Counted from the first letter of the stretch, positions 1 to 8,876 are shown. The stretch: 64,000 nucleotides of DNA from Streptococcus oralis (GCF_024399415.1 NZ_CP029257.1:643501-707500); one strand, 5' to 3'. Translations and numbers: made by a program. The notes: generated from the letters alone by a model not told the origin.

Positions 1-863
1 ATCTCTTGGTGCAAGCCAAAGACCGTATCGGTATCGTTGGGGACAACGGTGTTGGGAAATCAACTCTGCTTAATCTCATCGCAGGAAGTCTTGAGCCGAC
101 TAAAGGTCAAGTGATCATCGGTGAGACGGTTCGCATCGCCTATTTTTCTCAACAAATTGAAGGTTTGGATGAAAGCAAACGGGTTATCAATTACCTGCAG
201 GAAGTAGCAGAAGAGGTTAAGACCAGTGGTGGTTCTACGACTTCCATTGCAGAGTTGCTAGAGCAGTTTCTCTTCCCACGTTCTACGCATGGAACCTTGA
301 TTGAGAAATTGTCTGGTGGAGAGAAAAAACGCCTTTATCTTCTCAAATTGCTCTTGGAAAAACCCAATGTTCTTCTTTTGGACGAGCCGACCAATGACCT
401 AGATATTGCGACTTTGACAGTCTTGGAAAATTTCTTACAGGGCTTTGCAGGTCCTGTCTTGACAGTTAGCCACGATCGTTATTTCTTGGATAAGGTAGCG
501 ACCAAGATTCTCGCCTTTGAGAATGGCAAGATTCGTACTTTCTTTGGTCATTATACCGACTATCTTGATGAAAAAAACTTTGAAACTGATATAGCCAATC
601 AAGTGCAAAAGGCAGAAAAGGAAAAAGTAGTCAAGGTCCGTGAAGACAAGAAACGCATGACCTACCAAGAAAAGCAGGAGTGGGCAAGCATTGAAGGCGA
701 TATTGAAGCCTTGGAAAATCGTATCGCTACCATTGAAGAAGAAATGCAGGCAAATGGCTCTGACTTTGGTAAACTAGCAATGCTTCAGAAAGAGCTAGAC
801 GAGAAAAACGAAGAACTTCTTGAAAAATACGAACGCTATGAATATTTAAGTGAGTTGGCATGA
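1..863 (+). CDS. ABC-F family ATPase, Uup-like, C-terminal part (5' end outside window)
   Basis: The frame is open to the left edge, so about 285 residues of the second half of a longer protein are visible (full-length family members have about 620 residues). Seen: Walker A GDNGVGKST, the ABC signature LSGGEKKRL, Walker B VLLLDEPTNDLD, an H-loop TVSHDRYF, and a charged C-terminal coiled coil from about residue 195 on. There are no membrane segments. Two ATPase domains plus a C-terminal coiled coil is the layout of Uup-type ABC-F proteins, soluble ribosome- or DNA-associated factors rather than transporters. The last codon overlaps the next gene (ATGA), so the two are translationally coupled. 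The apparent TTG at base 6 is an internal codon, not a start. Confidence 0.88.
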   Translation, partial: LLVQAKDRIGIVGDNGVGKSTLLNLIAGSLEPTKGQVIIGETVRIAYFSQQIEGLDESKRVINYLQEVAEEVKTSGGSTTSIAELLEQFLFPRSTHGTLIEKLSGGEKKRLYLLKLLLEKPNVLLLDEPTNDLDIATLTVLENFLQGFAGPVLTVSHDRYFLDKVATKILAFENGKIRTFFGHYTDYLDEKNFETDIANQVQKAEKEKVVKVREDKKRMTYQEKQEWASIEGDIEALENRIATIEEEMQANGSDFGKLAMLQKELDEKNEELLEKYERYEYLSELA

Positions 864-1471
864 TGGAAGAAAAAGTCATTAAACGTAGTCCCAAGAAAAT
901 CATTTGGAATGCCTTGTTTGGCCTCGCTTCAGTGCTTTTCTTCTTGCTACCTCTCTATTATCTCCATTCGTATTCGCAAAAGGGGACCAGACTTCATACG
1001 ATAAGTCTGTTATTAATACTGCTTGTCCTCTTTTGTGCTGGAGTAGTCATTTATCAGACTTACAGACTTTTAAGCTCGGATAAGGAATATTTGAGATGTA
1101 CTGTCGAGGGGTTTTACTACAAACCAAATCCAAAAAAAACCAGCCATTTCTACGCTTGGGCTGATGTAGAGGAATTTTCCTTCTCTCGGATTCGAGGGAA
1201 GTACAGGGACTCCTATCGGATTGAAGTTTTTTTTAAGAATAACGAAAATGTGAAATCCCAATCACCTCTAGCCCTACTGATGAAAAGGTGTTTCCCTTTT
1301 CATCCGTCAGCAGATTTAATTATTCCGATCTTTCTACTAGATGTAGGACTTCCTGAAAGAGTCTATGAGACCATGAAGTACTATGAAAGAGAATGGCGCA
1401 TCGAGCAAAATCGTCAATCAAGAAAAGAGGCAAAACAAGCTTCGAAAAGCAAATCTTCCAAACCGTCATAG
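860..1471 (+). CDS. conserved membrane protein of unknown function
   Basis: A 203-residue protein with two hydrophobic segments (about residues 14-33 and 46-66), followed by a soluble domain rich in aromatic and basic residues and a very basic Lys/Ser tail. The WADVEEFSF stretch after the second segment resembles the membrane-proximal PH-like domains of small Firmicute membrane proteins, but this is only a resemblance. It starts at ATG 860 inside the stop codon of the ABC-F gene, so both are in one transcript, ending before the hairpin near 1506-1524. I do not recognise a function. Confidence 0.7.
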   Translation: MMEEKVIKRSPKKIIWNALFGLASVLFFLLPLYYLHSYSQKGTRLHTISLLLILLVLFCAGVVIYQTYRLLSSDKEYLRCTVEGFYYKPNPKKTSHFYAWADVEEFSFSRIRGKYRDSYRIEVFFKNNENVKSQSPLALLMKRCFPFHPSADLIIPIFLLDVGLPERVYETMKYYEREWRIEQNRQSRKEAKQASKSKSSKPS

Positions 1472-1498
1472 TCTGTCTTTGCTTAAAGTAGAATAATC

Positions 1499-1524
1499 AA
1501 AAAGGCCCTATCCATTGGATAGGG
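1499..1524 (-). terminator. intrinsic terminator of mntE
   Basis: A stem of CCCTATCC paired with GGATAGGG, directly after the mntE stop and followed on the minus strand by five T. It also lies 30 bases after the rightward membrane-protein gene and may stop transcription from both sides. Confidence 0.75.
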
Positions 1525-2718
1525 TCATTGTTTGTCTTCTTTTTTAGTTTCCTGGTGGAAGATATTTTGCCAAGTTTCATGGCGACGCCAGATACTGGTG
1601 TGGACGATACCATCTAACTCATAGCAAATGAGCTTGGTTTTCTGACTAATGGAAGTGATTTGAATATCCTTAATAGTAGCTTTAAGTTCTTTTTCGGCTT
1701 GATAAGCGACTTTATCCATCTGCTCTCCATCTTGACGGATATAGAGAAAGTCCTCAGCAAGGAGTTCTTCTAGCTGATTTCCTTGGTCAATCAATTGCTC
1801 ACGCATGAGCAGTTTTTTGTAGACATTGTCTAAAATTTCGTCCTCAGGTATGGGAGCTGGCTCGATATGAACATCGGTATCAAAGACTCCAAAACGTTCT
1901 TCCAGCATGGATTCGACCTGGTCCGCAATCTCGTGACTTTCATAGACAGATAGGTCAGGATTCATCTCCAGGGTGATATCAAGGTAGATATTGCTACCGT
2001 AGGTACGCCCTCTTTGGGACTTGACCTTACTAATCTTTGGTATTTCCATGATGGCCTTTTGGTAGTCCTCTAGCAGACGGTCATCGAAGCCATCTGAAAG
2101 ACTAAAGGAAGACTCGATAAAGATATCATAGGCTGTCTTTAAGATAAAGAAAGTGATGATGATTGCAACCAGTTTATCCACAATTGGATAATTGAAACTG
2201 CTGGCTAGGATAGCAATGGTCGTCCCAAGCGAGGTGACAGCATCGGAAAGATTGTCCTTAGCAGCTGCTTTGAGAGCCTTGGATTTGGATTTCTTACTGA
2301 GACGAGTATTATAGAGATAAACGGCGAACATGACTGCTGCAGAGACGACTCCGAGAGTTGCACCCAATGGGTCGATAACTGTCTGTTCCCGACTGAGAAT
2401 TTTTTGAATGGTGTCCCGAAGAACATCAAAGCCAACGTAGAACATGATGATGGAAGTAATCAAACTAGCCAAATCTTCAATTTTCCAGTGACCGAAACGA
2501 TGGTCACGATCTGCGGGTTGGCGAGCCATCCGAATCCCAATCAAGAGAGCAACATTTCCAATAATATCTGATACGTTGTTGAAACCATCCGCTACCAAAC
2601 TGGAAGAATGCAGGAGGTGGCCAGTTGCCAATTTTGCTGCAGACAAGAGGAGGTAAGTCGAAATGCTGATAATGGCTCCACGTTCTGCCAATTTGAGATT
2701 TGACATGGATTGGTTCAT
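1525..2718 (-). CDS. mntE: manganese efflux protein MntE (cation diffusion facilitator)
   Basis: A 397-residue CDF exporter. The N-terminal half carries about six membrane helices; the metal-site motif SLVADGFNNVSD (HSSSLVADG, N and D ligands) and the paired DRDHRFGHWK motif are present. The C-terminal half is a cytoplasmic CDF dimerisation domain (DITLEMNPDLS, VHIEPAP) with an extra acidic tail. The sequence is very close to pneumococcal MntE as I remember it, which exports Mn2+ and affects Mn tolerance and virulence. The start at 2718 is preceded on the minus strand by GGAAG at good spacing. Its neighbour is the P-type ATPase caxP, whose leader is a Mn riboswitch, so this is a metal-export locus. 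Confidence 0.9.
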   Translation of the reverse strand: MNQSMSNLKLAERGAIISISTYLLLSAAKLATGHLLHSSSLVADGFNNVSDIIGNVALLIGIRMARQPADRDHRFGHWKIEDLASLITSIIMFYVGFDVLRDTIQKILSREQTVIDPLGATLGVVSAAVMFAVYLYNTRLSKKSKSKALKAAAKDNLSDAVTSLGTTIAILASSFNYPIVDKLVAIIITFFILKTAYDIFIESSFSLSDGFDDRLLEDYQKAIMEIPKISKVKSQRGRTYGSNIYLDITLEMNPDLSVYESHEIADQVESMLEERFGVFDTDVHIEPAPIPEDEILDNVYKKLLMREQLIDQGNQLEELLAEDFLYIRQDGEQMDKVAYQAEKELKATIKDIQITSISQKTKLICYELDGIVHTSIWRRHETWQNIFHQETKKEDKQ

Positions 2719-2810
2719 CGGGCTTCCTTTCTAGTCATATAGTATTCTACCATTATACTGGTTTTCAAAGGAAAATTCAAATTTAGTCTTGTTTCATCGG
2801 ATTTAAACCC

Positions 2811-2838
2811 TTGAAAATTGTTCAAATTTTGATATAAT
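2811..2838 (+). promoter_or_regulatory. promoter of the riboswitch-caxP transcript
   Basis: TTGAAA (2811-2816), a 16-base spacer and a perfect TATAAT (2833-2838). It places the transcript start just upstream of the riboswitch aptamer. Confidence 0.75.
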
Positions 2839-2841
2839 AGT

Positions 2842-2970
2842 ACTACTCAAGGGAGTAGCTGGCAGAAACCTGTGATAGTGTCGTCATTCCGAATTGTATA
2901 CTGAAAAGTATGTTTTCCGGCACTATCTTAAACAGCGAGACTTGTTATGATTAACAGGTCTCTTTTTGTT
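2842..2970 (+). promoter_or_regulatory. yybP-ykoY (manganese) riboswitch with expression-platform terminator
   Basis: The leader between promoter and caxP has the aptamer-like start CAAGGGAGTAGCTGG, a long paired arm (GATAGTG at about 2874 with CACTATC near 2921-2927), and then a strong intrinsic terminator: GAGACTTGTT (2937-2946) paired with AACAGGTCTC (2953-2962), followed by TTTTTG. A Mn-sensing yybP-ykoY riboswitch upstream of this ATPase gene (mgtA/caxP) is established in S. pneumoniae; Mn binding disfavours the terminator and switches the gene on. The assignment rests on position, remembered homology and this layout; a covariance-model search was not run. Confidence 0.75.
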
Positions 2971-3032
2971 TGTCGTGAAAAGATAGGACAGAAAGAGAGT
3001 CTGTTTTGCACACAATGTCAAGGAGGAGACAC

Positions 3033-5729
3033 ATGTCAAAAGAACAAAAACGCCAAGCGTTTTATACTCAAAGTCCTGAAGAGGTCTTGAAGTCAGTAGA
3101 AGCAAATGAGCAAGGTCTTTCGTCAAGCGAAGCGCAGAAACGCCTAGCTGAATATGGACGCAATGAACTTGAAGAGGGTGAGAAAAAATCACTCCTAGTC
3201 AAGTTTATCGAGCAATTTAAGGATTTGATGATTATCATCCTAGTTGCTGCGGCTATCTTGTCTGTCATCACTTCTGGTGGGGAAGATATCGCAGATGCTA
3301 TCATCATCCTAGCCGTGGTTATCATCAACGCTGCCTTTGGTGTTTACCAAGAAGGAAAAGCAGAAGAAGCCATCGAAGCCCTCAAGTCTATGTCTAGTCC
3401 AGCTGCTCGCGTTCTTCGTGATGGACACATGGCTGAGATTGACTCAAAAGAATTAGTGCCAGGTGATATCGTTGCCCTTGAAGCAGGTGATGTGGTGCCA
3501 GCAGACCTACGTTTGCTAGAAGCCAACTCTCTTAAAATCGAAGAAGCAGCTTTAACAGGCGAGTCTGTTCCAGTTGAAAAAGACTTGACAGTCGAGCTCG
3601 CTGCAGATGCTGGTATTGGTGACCGTGTCAATATGGCCTTTCAAAACTCAAATGTGACTTATGGTCGTGGTCTTGGTGTTGTTGTCAATACAGGTATGTA
3701 CACTGAAGTGGGTCATATCGCTGGCATGCTCCAAGATGCGGATGAGACGGATACACCTCTCAAACAAAACTTGAACAACCTTTCTAAGGTCTTGACGTAC
3801 GCTATCTTGGTCATTGCCCTTGTTACTTTTGTTGTTGGTGTCTTCATTCAAGGAAAAAATCCACTTGGTGAGTTGATGACCTCTGTTGCGCTTGCTGTTG
3901 CAGCCATTCCAGAAGGACTCCCAGCTATCGTAACCATCGTTCTTGCCCTTGGTACTCAAGTTTTGGCCAAACGAAACTCTATCGTTCGTAAGTTACCAGC
4001 AGTTGAAACGCTTGGTTCGACTGAAATCATCGCTTCTGATAAGACTGGTACGCTTACCATGAACAAGATGACAGTCGAGAAAGTCTTCTATGACGCAGTC
4101 CTACATGACTCAGCTGATGACATTGAACTTGGCTTGGACATGCCACTACTTCGTTCAGTTGTCTTGGCCAACGATACCAAGATTGATGCTGAAGGAAACC
4201 TGATCGGGGATCCAACGGAAACAGCCTTCATCCAGTATGCCTTGGACAAGGGTTACGATGTTAAAGGATTTTTAGAGCAATATCCTCGTGTAGCTGAGTT
4301 ACCATTTGACTCAGATCGTAAACTCATGTCAACGGTTCATCCATTACCAGATGGTAAATTCCTCGTAGCAGTCAAGGGGGCTCCAGATCAACTTTTGAAA
4401 CGTTGTGTTGCTCGTGATAAAGCTGGAGATGTTGCTCCGATTGATGAGAAAGTCACTGAATTAATCCATACAAACAACTCGGAAATGGCTCACCAAGCCT
4501 TGCGTGTCCTTGCAGGTGCTTATAAGATTATCGATAGTATTCCAGAAAATCTTACTTCTGAAGAGCTTGAAAACAACTTGATCTTCACTGGTTTGATCGG
4601 AATGATTGACCCTGAACGTCCTGAAGCCGCAGAAGCTGTTCGTGTGGCTAAGGAAGCTGGAATCCGTCCAATCATGATTACAGGTGACCACCAAGACACA
4701 GCAGAAGCTATTGCCAAACGTTTGGGAATCATTGATGCAAATGATACAGAAGGTCACGTTTTAACTGGTGCTGAACTCAACGAACTGTCTGATGAAGACT
4801 TTGAAAAAGTAGTTGGTCAATACTCTGTTTATGCCCGTGTGTCTCCAGAGCACAAGGTTCGTATCGTGAAAGCTTGGCAAAAACAAGGTAAAGTCGTTGC
4901 CATGACAGGTGACGGTGTCAATGACGCGCCAGCTCTGAAAACAGCCGATATCGGTATTGGTATGGGAATCACTGGTACAGAGGTTTCTAAGGGAGCTTCT
5001 GACATGATTCTTGCAGATGATAACTTTGCGACCATCATCGTTGCAGTTGAAGAAGGACGTAAGGTCTTCTCAAACATTCAAAAGACTATTCAGTACCTAC
5101 TTTCTGCCAATACTGCTGAAGTTTTAACCATCTTCCTATCAACCCTCTTTGGTTGGGACGTCTTGCAACCAGTTCATCTCTTGTGGATCAACTTGGTAAC
5201 AGATACCTTCCCAGCTATCGCTCTAGGTGTTGAGCCTGCTGAGCCTGGTGTCATGAACCATAAACCACGTGGACGCAAGGCAAGCTTCTTCTCAGGTGGT
5301 GTTTTGAGTTCTATCATTTATCAAGGTGTACTCCAAGCAGCTATTGTTATGAGTGTTTATGGCCTTGCGATTGCTTACCCAGTTCACGTGGGTGACAATC
5401 ATGCTATTCACGCAGATGCCCTCACTATGGCCTTTGCAACACTTGGTTTGATTCAGCTCTTCCATGCCTACAACGTCAAGTCTGTTTACCAATCCATCTT
5501 GACAGTCGGACCATTCAAGTCTAAGACCTTCAACTGGTCTATCTTGGTATCCTTCATCCTCTTGATGGCAACAATCGTTGTAGAACCGCTTGAAGGTATC
5601 TTCCACGTAACCAAACTAGACTTGTCTCAATGGGGTATTGTTCTAGCTGGAAGCTTCTCAATGATACTTATCGTCGAAATCGTTAAGTTTGTTCAACGTA
5701 AACTTGGTCTTGATAAGAACGCGATTTAA
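3033..5729 (+). CDS. caxP: P2A-type Ca2+/Mn2+-exporting ATPase CaxP (MgtA)
   Basis: An 898-residue P-type ATPase of the SERCA-like P2A group. Seen: actuator motif LTGESVP, the phosphorylation site SDKTGTLT, nucleotide-domain KGAPD, hinge GDGVNDAPALK, the PEGLP kink of helix M4 and NLVTDTFPA in M6, with about ten membrane helices. Known work in S. pneumoniae makes it a Ca2+ exporter, also linked to Mn homeostasis. ATG 3033 is chosen because AAGGAGGAG lies 5-7 bases upstream; the longer forms starting at 3006 (TTG) or 3015 would put that ribosome site inside the gene. It is controlled by the upstream riboswitch and is divergent from mntE. Confidence 0.92.
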   Translation: MSKEQKRQAFYTQSPEEVLKSVEANEQGLSSSEAQKRLAEYGRNELEEGEKKSLLVKFIEQFKDLMIIILVAAAILSVITSGGEDIADAIIILAVVIINAAFGVYQEGKAEEAIEALKSMSSPAARVLRDGHMAEIDSKELVPGDIVALEAGDVVPADLRLLEANSLKIEEAALTGESVPVEKDLTVELAADAGIGDRVNMAFQNSNVTYGRGLGVVVNTGMYTEVGHIAGMLQDADETDTPLKQNLNNLSKVLTYAILVIALVTFVVGVFIQGKNPLGELMTSVALAVAAIPEGLPAIVTIVLALGTQVLAKRNSIVRKLPAVETLGSTEIIASDKTGTLTMNKMTVEKVFYDAVLHDSADDIELGLDMPLLRSVVLANDTKIDAEGNLIGDPTETAFIQYALDKGYDVKGFLEQYPRVAELPFDSDRKLMSTVHPLPDGKFLVAVKGAPDQLLKRCVARDKAGDVAPIDEKVTELIHTNNSEMAHQALRVLAGAYKIIDSIPENLTSEELENNLIFTGLIGMIDPERPEAAEAVRVAKEAGIRPIMITGDHQDTAEAIAKRLGIIDANDTEGHVLTGAELNELSDEDFEKVVGQYSVYARVSPEHKVRIVKAWQKQGKVVAMTGDGVNDAPALKTADIGIGMGITGTEVSKGASDMILADDNFATIIVAVEEGRKVFSNIQKTIQYLLSANTAEVLTIFLSTLFGWDVLQPVHLLWINLVTDTFPAIALGVEPAEPGVMNHKPRGRKASFFSGGVLSSIIYQGVLQAAIVMSVYGLAIAYPVHVGDNHAIHADALTMAFATLGLIQLFHAYNVKSVYQSILTVGPFKSKTFNWSILVSFILLMATIVVEPLEGIFHVTKLDLSQWGIVLAGSFSMILIVEIVKFVQRKLGLDKNAI

Positions 5730-5733
5730 AAAG

Positions 5734-5759
5734 AAAGTCATCTTCGGATGGCTTTTTTT
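5734..5759 (+). terminator. intrinsic terminator of caxP
   Basis: Stem AGTCATC / GATGGCT around a TTCG tetraloop, followed by seven T. Confidence 0.85.
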
Positions 5760-5833
5760 GCATTTGAGAGAAAGGACTAGGAGTTGCTCCCTTTTGTGCT
5801 ATAATAAAGTAAAGTAGCAAGGAGTGAAAGAGA

Positions 5834-6244
5834 ATGGAAAAGAAAATTGTCCGAGATGTCTTATTCTTGTCGCAGGTCTCGAAACCTGCAAGTCAGGAAG
5901 ACCTTTATCTGGCTAAGGATTTGCAGGATACCCTGCTGGCTAATCGCGAGACCTGTGTCGGTCTGGCAGCCAATATGATTGGTGTGCAGAAGCGTGTCAT
6001 TATCTTTAATCTTGGCTTGGTTCCCATGGTCATGTTTAACCCCATTCTCCTTTCCTATAAAGGACCTTACGAGACAGAGGAAGGTTGTTTGTCTTTGACT
6101 GGGGTGCGACCAACAACTCGCTATGAAACGATTACGGTTTCCTATCGTGATAGTAAGTGGGAGGAACAGACCATTACGTTAACAGGTTTTCCAGCTCAGA
6201 TCTGCCAACATGAACTGGATCATTTGGAAGGACGGATTATTTAG
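5834..6244 (+). CDS. peptide deformylase-like protein with altered motif I
   Basis: A 136-residue protein of the polypeptide deformylase family, which removes the formyl group from nascent N-terminal Met. Motif II EGCLS and motif III QHELDHLEG (metal-binding His-His plus catalytic Glu) are intact. Motif I is normally GLAAPQ but reads GLAANM here (about residues 43-48), so the conserved Gln that stabilises the transition state is Met. It is also shorter than the housekeeping streptococcal Def (about 200 residues). A similar second deformylase-like gene lies next to caxP in S. pneumoniae. The enzyme may be inactive, slow, or act on another substrate. RBS AAGGAG is upstream, and the next gene follows 11 bases on. 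Confidence 0.82.
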   Translation: MEKKIVRDVLFLSQVSKPASQEDLYLAKDLQDTLLANRETCVGLAANMIGVQKRVIIFNLGLVPMVMFNPILLSYKGPYETEEGCLSLTGVRPTTRYETITVSYRDSKWEEQTITLTGFPAQICQHELDHLEGRII

Positions 6245-6255
6245 GAGGAACTCAG

Positions 6256-7851
6256 ATGAAACGCATACTTTTTGAACTTGTTTTTATCGCAACGACTTGG
6301 TATATCTTTTTGCCGCCCTTCAATCTGACTAGCTGGGAATTCATCTTCTTTCTCTGTGGGCATCTGGTGGTGATGGGGATTTTGTTTAGTTTCCGCAAGG
6401 ATACCAATCTCCTCAAAACTGTTCATGTACGTCATGGCAAGGCTGCCAAAGATCTCAATCTAGAAGGATTCCTTTTTACCAAACTTAGTAGAGGATTGTT
6501 TCTGACTGCAGGTATCATGTTTGCCCTTGCTGGTCTGGTAAGCCTAGTAACCTCTAGCTTTTTCCAAGCAAAAAATTATGCTAATGTGGTGTCTATCACA
6601 GAAAAAGATTTTAAAGATTTTCCTAAGAGTGATACCAGTAAGGTTCCAATCCTAGATCGGAGCACTGCAGAAAAGATTGGAGACCGTTATCTAGGCTCTC
6701 TGACGGATAAGGTCTCCCAGTATGTGGCAGCAGATACCTACACTCAGCTGACGGTTGATGGCAAACCTTATCGGGTGACACCTTTGGAGTATGCCGACTC
6801 GATCAAATGGTTTAATAATCAGTCCAAGGGAATTGGTGAGTATATCAAGGTTGATATGGTGACAGGAAATGCGGAATTGGTGGATTTAAAAACGCCAATG
6901 AAGTATTCAGACTCCGAGTACTTTAACCGCGATGTTAAACGTCATCTTCGGATTAAGTACCCAACCAAGATTTTTAAAAAGCCATCCTTTGAGGTGGATG
7001 ATGAAGGCAATCCTTTCTATGTAGCAACCGTTTATCAAAAGCAGTTTGGTCTAGGAGTTCCTCGCCCTTCGTCTGTTATTATCTTAGACGCCACCAATGG
7101 AGAAACCAAGGAATACAGCTTGGATGAAGTACCAGAATGGGTGGATCGTGTCTATCCAGCAGAAGAAACCATCCAGCAAATCAACTATAACGGCAAGTAT
7201 AAAGACGGCTTCTGGAATGCCTTGATTTCTAAGAAAAACGTTACCCAAACGACCGAGGGCTATAACTATCTTTCTATCGGAAATGACATTTATCTCTACA
7301 CTGGGGTGACTTCAGCCAACGCTGACGAAAGTAATCTAGGATTTATCCTTGAAAATATGCGCACTGGTGAAATCACCAAGTACAATCTAGCTTCAGCAAC
7401 CGAAGAATCAGCCCGTGCTTCCGCAGAAGGAGCAGTGCAGGAAAAAGCCTATAAGGCGACCTTCCCTATCCTTGTCAATCTCAATGACAAACCGCTCTAC
7501 ATCATGGGATTGAAGGACAATGCAGGCTTGGTTAAGGAGTACGCATTGGTCGATGCCGTGGAGTACCAAAACGTCATCGTAGCAACTACTGTAGATGAAC
7601 TCCTCAGCAAGTATGCCAATAAAAACGACCTCGAGCTGGATAATGAAACGGTAGAAAACATCAAGGGAGTGGTTTCAGACCTTAAATCAGCTGTTATCAA
7701 GGGTGACACCGTCTACTTTTTCAAAGTTGATGGCAAGATTTATAAGGTCAAGGCTTCCGTGTCAGACGACCTTCCTTACCTTGAAAATGGCCAATCTTTC
7801 GAAGGTCAAGTTGGAAAAGATAATTATCTCAAGACCTTTAAAGTACAATAA
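6256..7851 (+). CDS. large membrane-anchored protein of unknown function
   Basis: 531 residues. Three hydrophobic segments near the N-terminus (about 5-22, 27-47 and 74-97) are followed by a soluble region of roughly 430 residues, probably outside the cell. That region is rich in short beta-strand-like stretches such as FYVATVYQK and SVIILDATNGETKEY, in the style of YpeB/PepSY-like repeats, but I cannot assign a family. It starts 11 bases after the deformylase-like gene with GAGGA upstream, so they are likely co-transcribed. A BOX repeat begins directly at its stop codon, so the 3' end of the message contains repeat RNA. Confidence 0.75.
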   Translation: MKRILFELVFIATTWYIFLPPFNLTSWEFIFFLCGHLVVMGILFSFRKDTNLLKTVHVRHGKAAKDLNLEGFLFTKLSRGLFLTAGIMFALAGLVSLVTSSFFQAKNYANVVSITEKDFKDFPKSDTSKVPILDRSTAEKIGDRYLGSLTDKVSQYVAADTYTQLTVDGKPYRVTPLEYADSIKWFNNQSKGIGEYIKVDMVTGNAELVDLKTPMKYSDSEYFNRDVKRHLRIKYPTKIFKKPSFEVDDEGNPFYVATVYQKQFGLGVPRPSSVIILDATNGETKEYSLDEVPEWVDRVYPAEETIQQINYNGKYKDGFWNALISKKNVTQTTEGYNYLSIGNDIYLYTGVTSANADESNLGFILENMRTGEITKYNLASATEESARASAEGAVQEKAYKATFPILVNLNDKPLYIMGLKDNAGLVKEYALVDAVEYQNVIVATTVDELLSKYANKNDLELDNETVENIKGVVSDLKSAVIKGDTVYFFKVDGKIYKVKASVSDDLPYLENGQSFEGQVGKDNYLKTFKVQ

Positions 7852-7955
7852 TACTCTTCGAAAATCTCTTCAAACTACGTCAGCGTCGCCTTGCCGTACT
7901 CAAGTACAGCCTGCGGCTAGCTTCCTAGTTTGCTCTTTGATTTTCATTGAGTATA
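7851..7955 (+). repeat. BOX element (boxA-boxC form)
   Basis: About 105 bases from ATACTCTTCGAAAATCTCTT to ATTTTCATTGAGTAT. The first half contains the sequence matched by the standard BOX-PCR primer (GTCAGCGTCGCCTTGCCGTA); the second half is boxC (GCCTGCGGCTAGCTTCCTAG). No boxB copy lies between them. The ends form an imperfect inverted repeat (ATACTC-TTCGAAAATC / GATTTTCATTGAGTAT). BOX elements are dispersed repeats typical of S. pneumoniae and its close relatives. The left end is flush with the stop codon of the preceding gene. Confidence 0.88.
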
Positions 7956-8068
7956 AAAATAGGTTTTCTCAGTTCAAGGAGAAAAAAGATAAATTCTTAT
8001 CTATCTTAACAAGCTTAGCTGGCACAGCCCTTGTTCTCGTGGCTATCTGGTTAGGATGGCCAAAATAA
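7955..8068 (+). pseudogene. possible 3' remnant of a small membrane-protein gene
   Basis: Directly after the BOX element the frame reads about 37 codons with a charged stretch (QFKEKKDKF) and then a membrane-like stretch ending in VAIWLGWPK and a stop, followed by a good terminator. There is no start codon after the repeat. This looks like the C-terminal end of a small membrane protein whose 5' part was replaced by the BOX insertion. It could also be chance. Confidence 0.3.
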
Positions 8069-8074
8069 ACAGAG

Positions 8075-8100
8075 AAACCTCGGTATGAACCGAGGTTTTT
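8075..8100 (+). terminator. intrinsic terminator
   Basis: Stem AAACCTCGGT / ACCGAGGTTT with ATGA loop and T tract; ends the unit upstream of yaaA. Confidence 0.85.
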
Positions 8101-8112
8101 AAGATGAAATTC

Positions 8113-8147
8113 TTGGTAGTGGTTGAAAAATATGCTACACTAACAAT
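8113..8147 (+). promoter_or_regulatory. yaaA promoter, leaderless layout
   Basis: TTGGTA (8113-8118), 17-base spacer and extended -10 TGC-TACACT (8136-8141). Only six bases separate the -10 from the ATG at 8148 and there is no Shine-Dalgarno sequence, so the transcript should begin at the start codon. Confidence 0.65.
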
Positions 8148-8876
8148 ATGAAAATTTTAATCCCAACAGCAAAAGAAATGAACACAGACCATCCTTGTAT
8201 CGAAGCGCTCCCTTTGAGGGAAGAAAGTCAGGCAGTCCTTGAATCACTGGCGCATTACTCAGCTAGTGAATTAGAGACTTTTTATAAGGTATCTGTCGAG
8301 AAAGCAGAAGAAGAGTACGGCCATATTCAAGCTTTAAAAGATCACAGGGCTAAACATTATCCAGCCTTGAAACTTTTCGATGGTCTCATGTATCGTCACA
8401 TCAAACGAAATGGGTTAACCGAAGCTGAACAAACCTATCTTGAAAATCATGTCCTAATTACCTCGGCTTTATACGGTGTTGTCCCCGCCTTGTCGCCCAT
8501 GGCTCCTCACCGTTTGGACTTTCTGATGAAGTTAAAAGTAGCTGGTAAGACTTTAAAGAGTCATTGGAAGTCAGCCTACGATGAGGTCCTACAAGATGAG
8601 AACTTGATATTCTCACTCCTATCATCAGAGTTTGAAACCGTATTTTCTAAGGAAATTAGAGAAAAGATGGTGACCTTCAAATTTATGGAGGATAAGGCAA
8701 GTCAGTTGAAAATCCACTCAACTATTTCAAAAAAAGCCCGTGGCGCCTTTTTGACCGCCTTGATAGAGGGGCAAGTCCAAACAGTCGAACAAGCTCGCCA
8801 GCTCAGTTTTGCAGGTTTTGACTACCAACCTGATTTATCCAGTGACTTAGAACTCGTCTTTGTGAAACAAGCATAA
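8148..8876 (+). CDS. yaaA: peroxide-stress protein YaaA (DUF328)
   Basis: A 242-residue soluble protein with the YaaA family signatures: N-terminal MKILIPTAKEM, the KLFDGLMYRHI region and the LYGVVPALSPMAPHRLDF motif. In E. coli YaaA lowers intracellular free iron during peroxide stress; the role in peroxide-producing streptococci is inferred by analogy. No operon partner: it has its own promoter and ends in a terminator shared with the convergent flavin reductase. The start codon lies six bases after the -10 with no ribosome-binding site, which suggests a leaderless message. Confidence 0.9.
   Translation: MKILIPTAKEMNTDHPCIEALPLREESQAVLESLAHYSASELETFYKVSVEKAEEEYGHIQALKDHRAKHYPALKLFDGLMYRHIKRNGLTEAEQTYLENHVLITSALYGVVPALSPMAPHRLDFLMKLKVAGKTLKSHWKSAYDEVLQDENLIFSLLSSEFETVFSKEIREKMVTFKFMEDKASQLKIHSTISKKARGAFLTALIEGQVQTVEQARQLSFAGFDYQPDLSSDLELVFVKQA

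Noticed and set aside
7851..7955. Reading the repeat as a RUP element
   Set aside because: The sequence contains the BOX primer site and boxC; the end structure fits BOX, so RUP was dropped.
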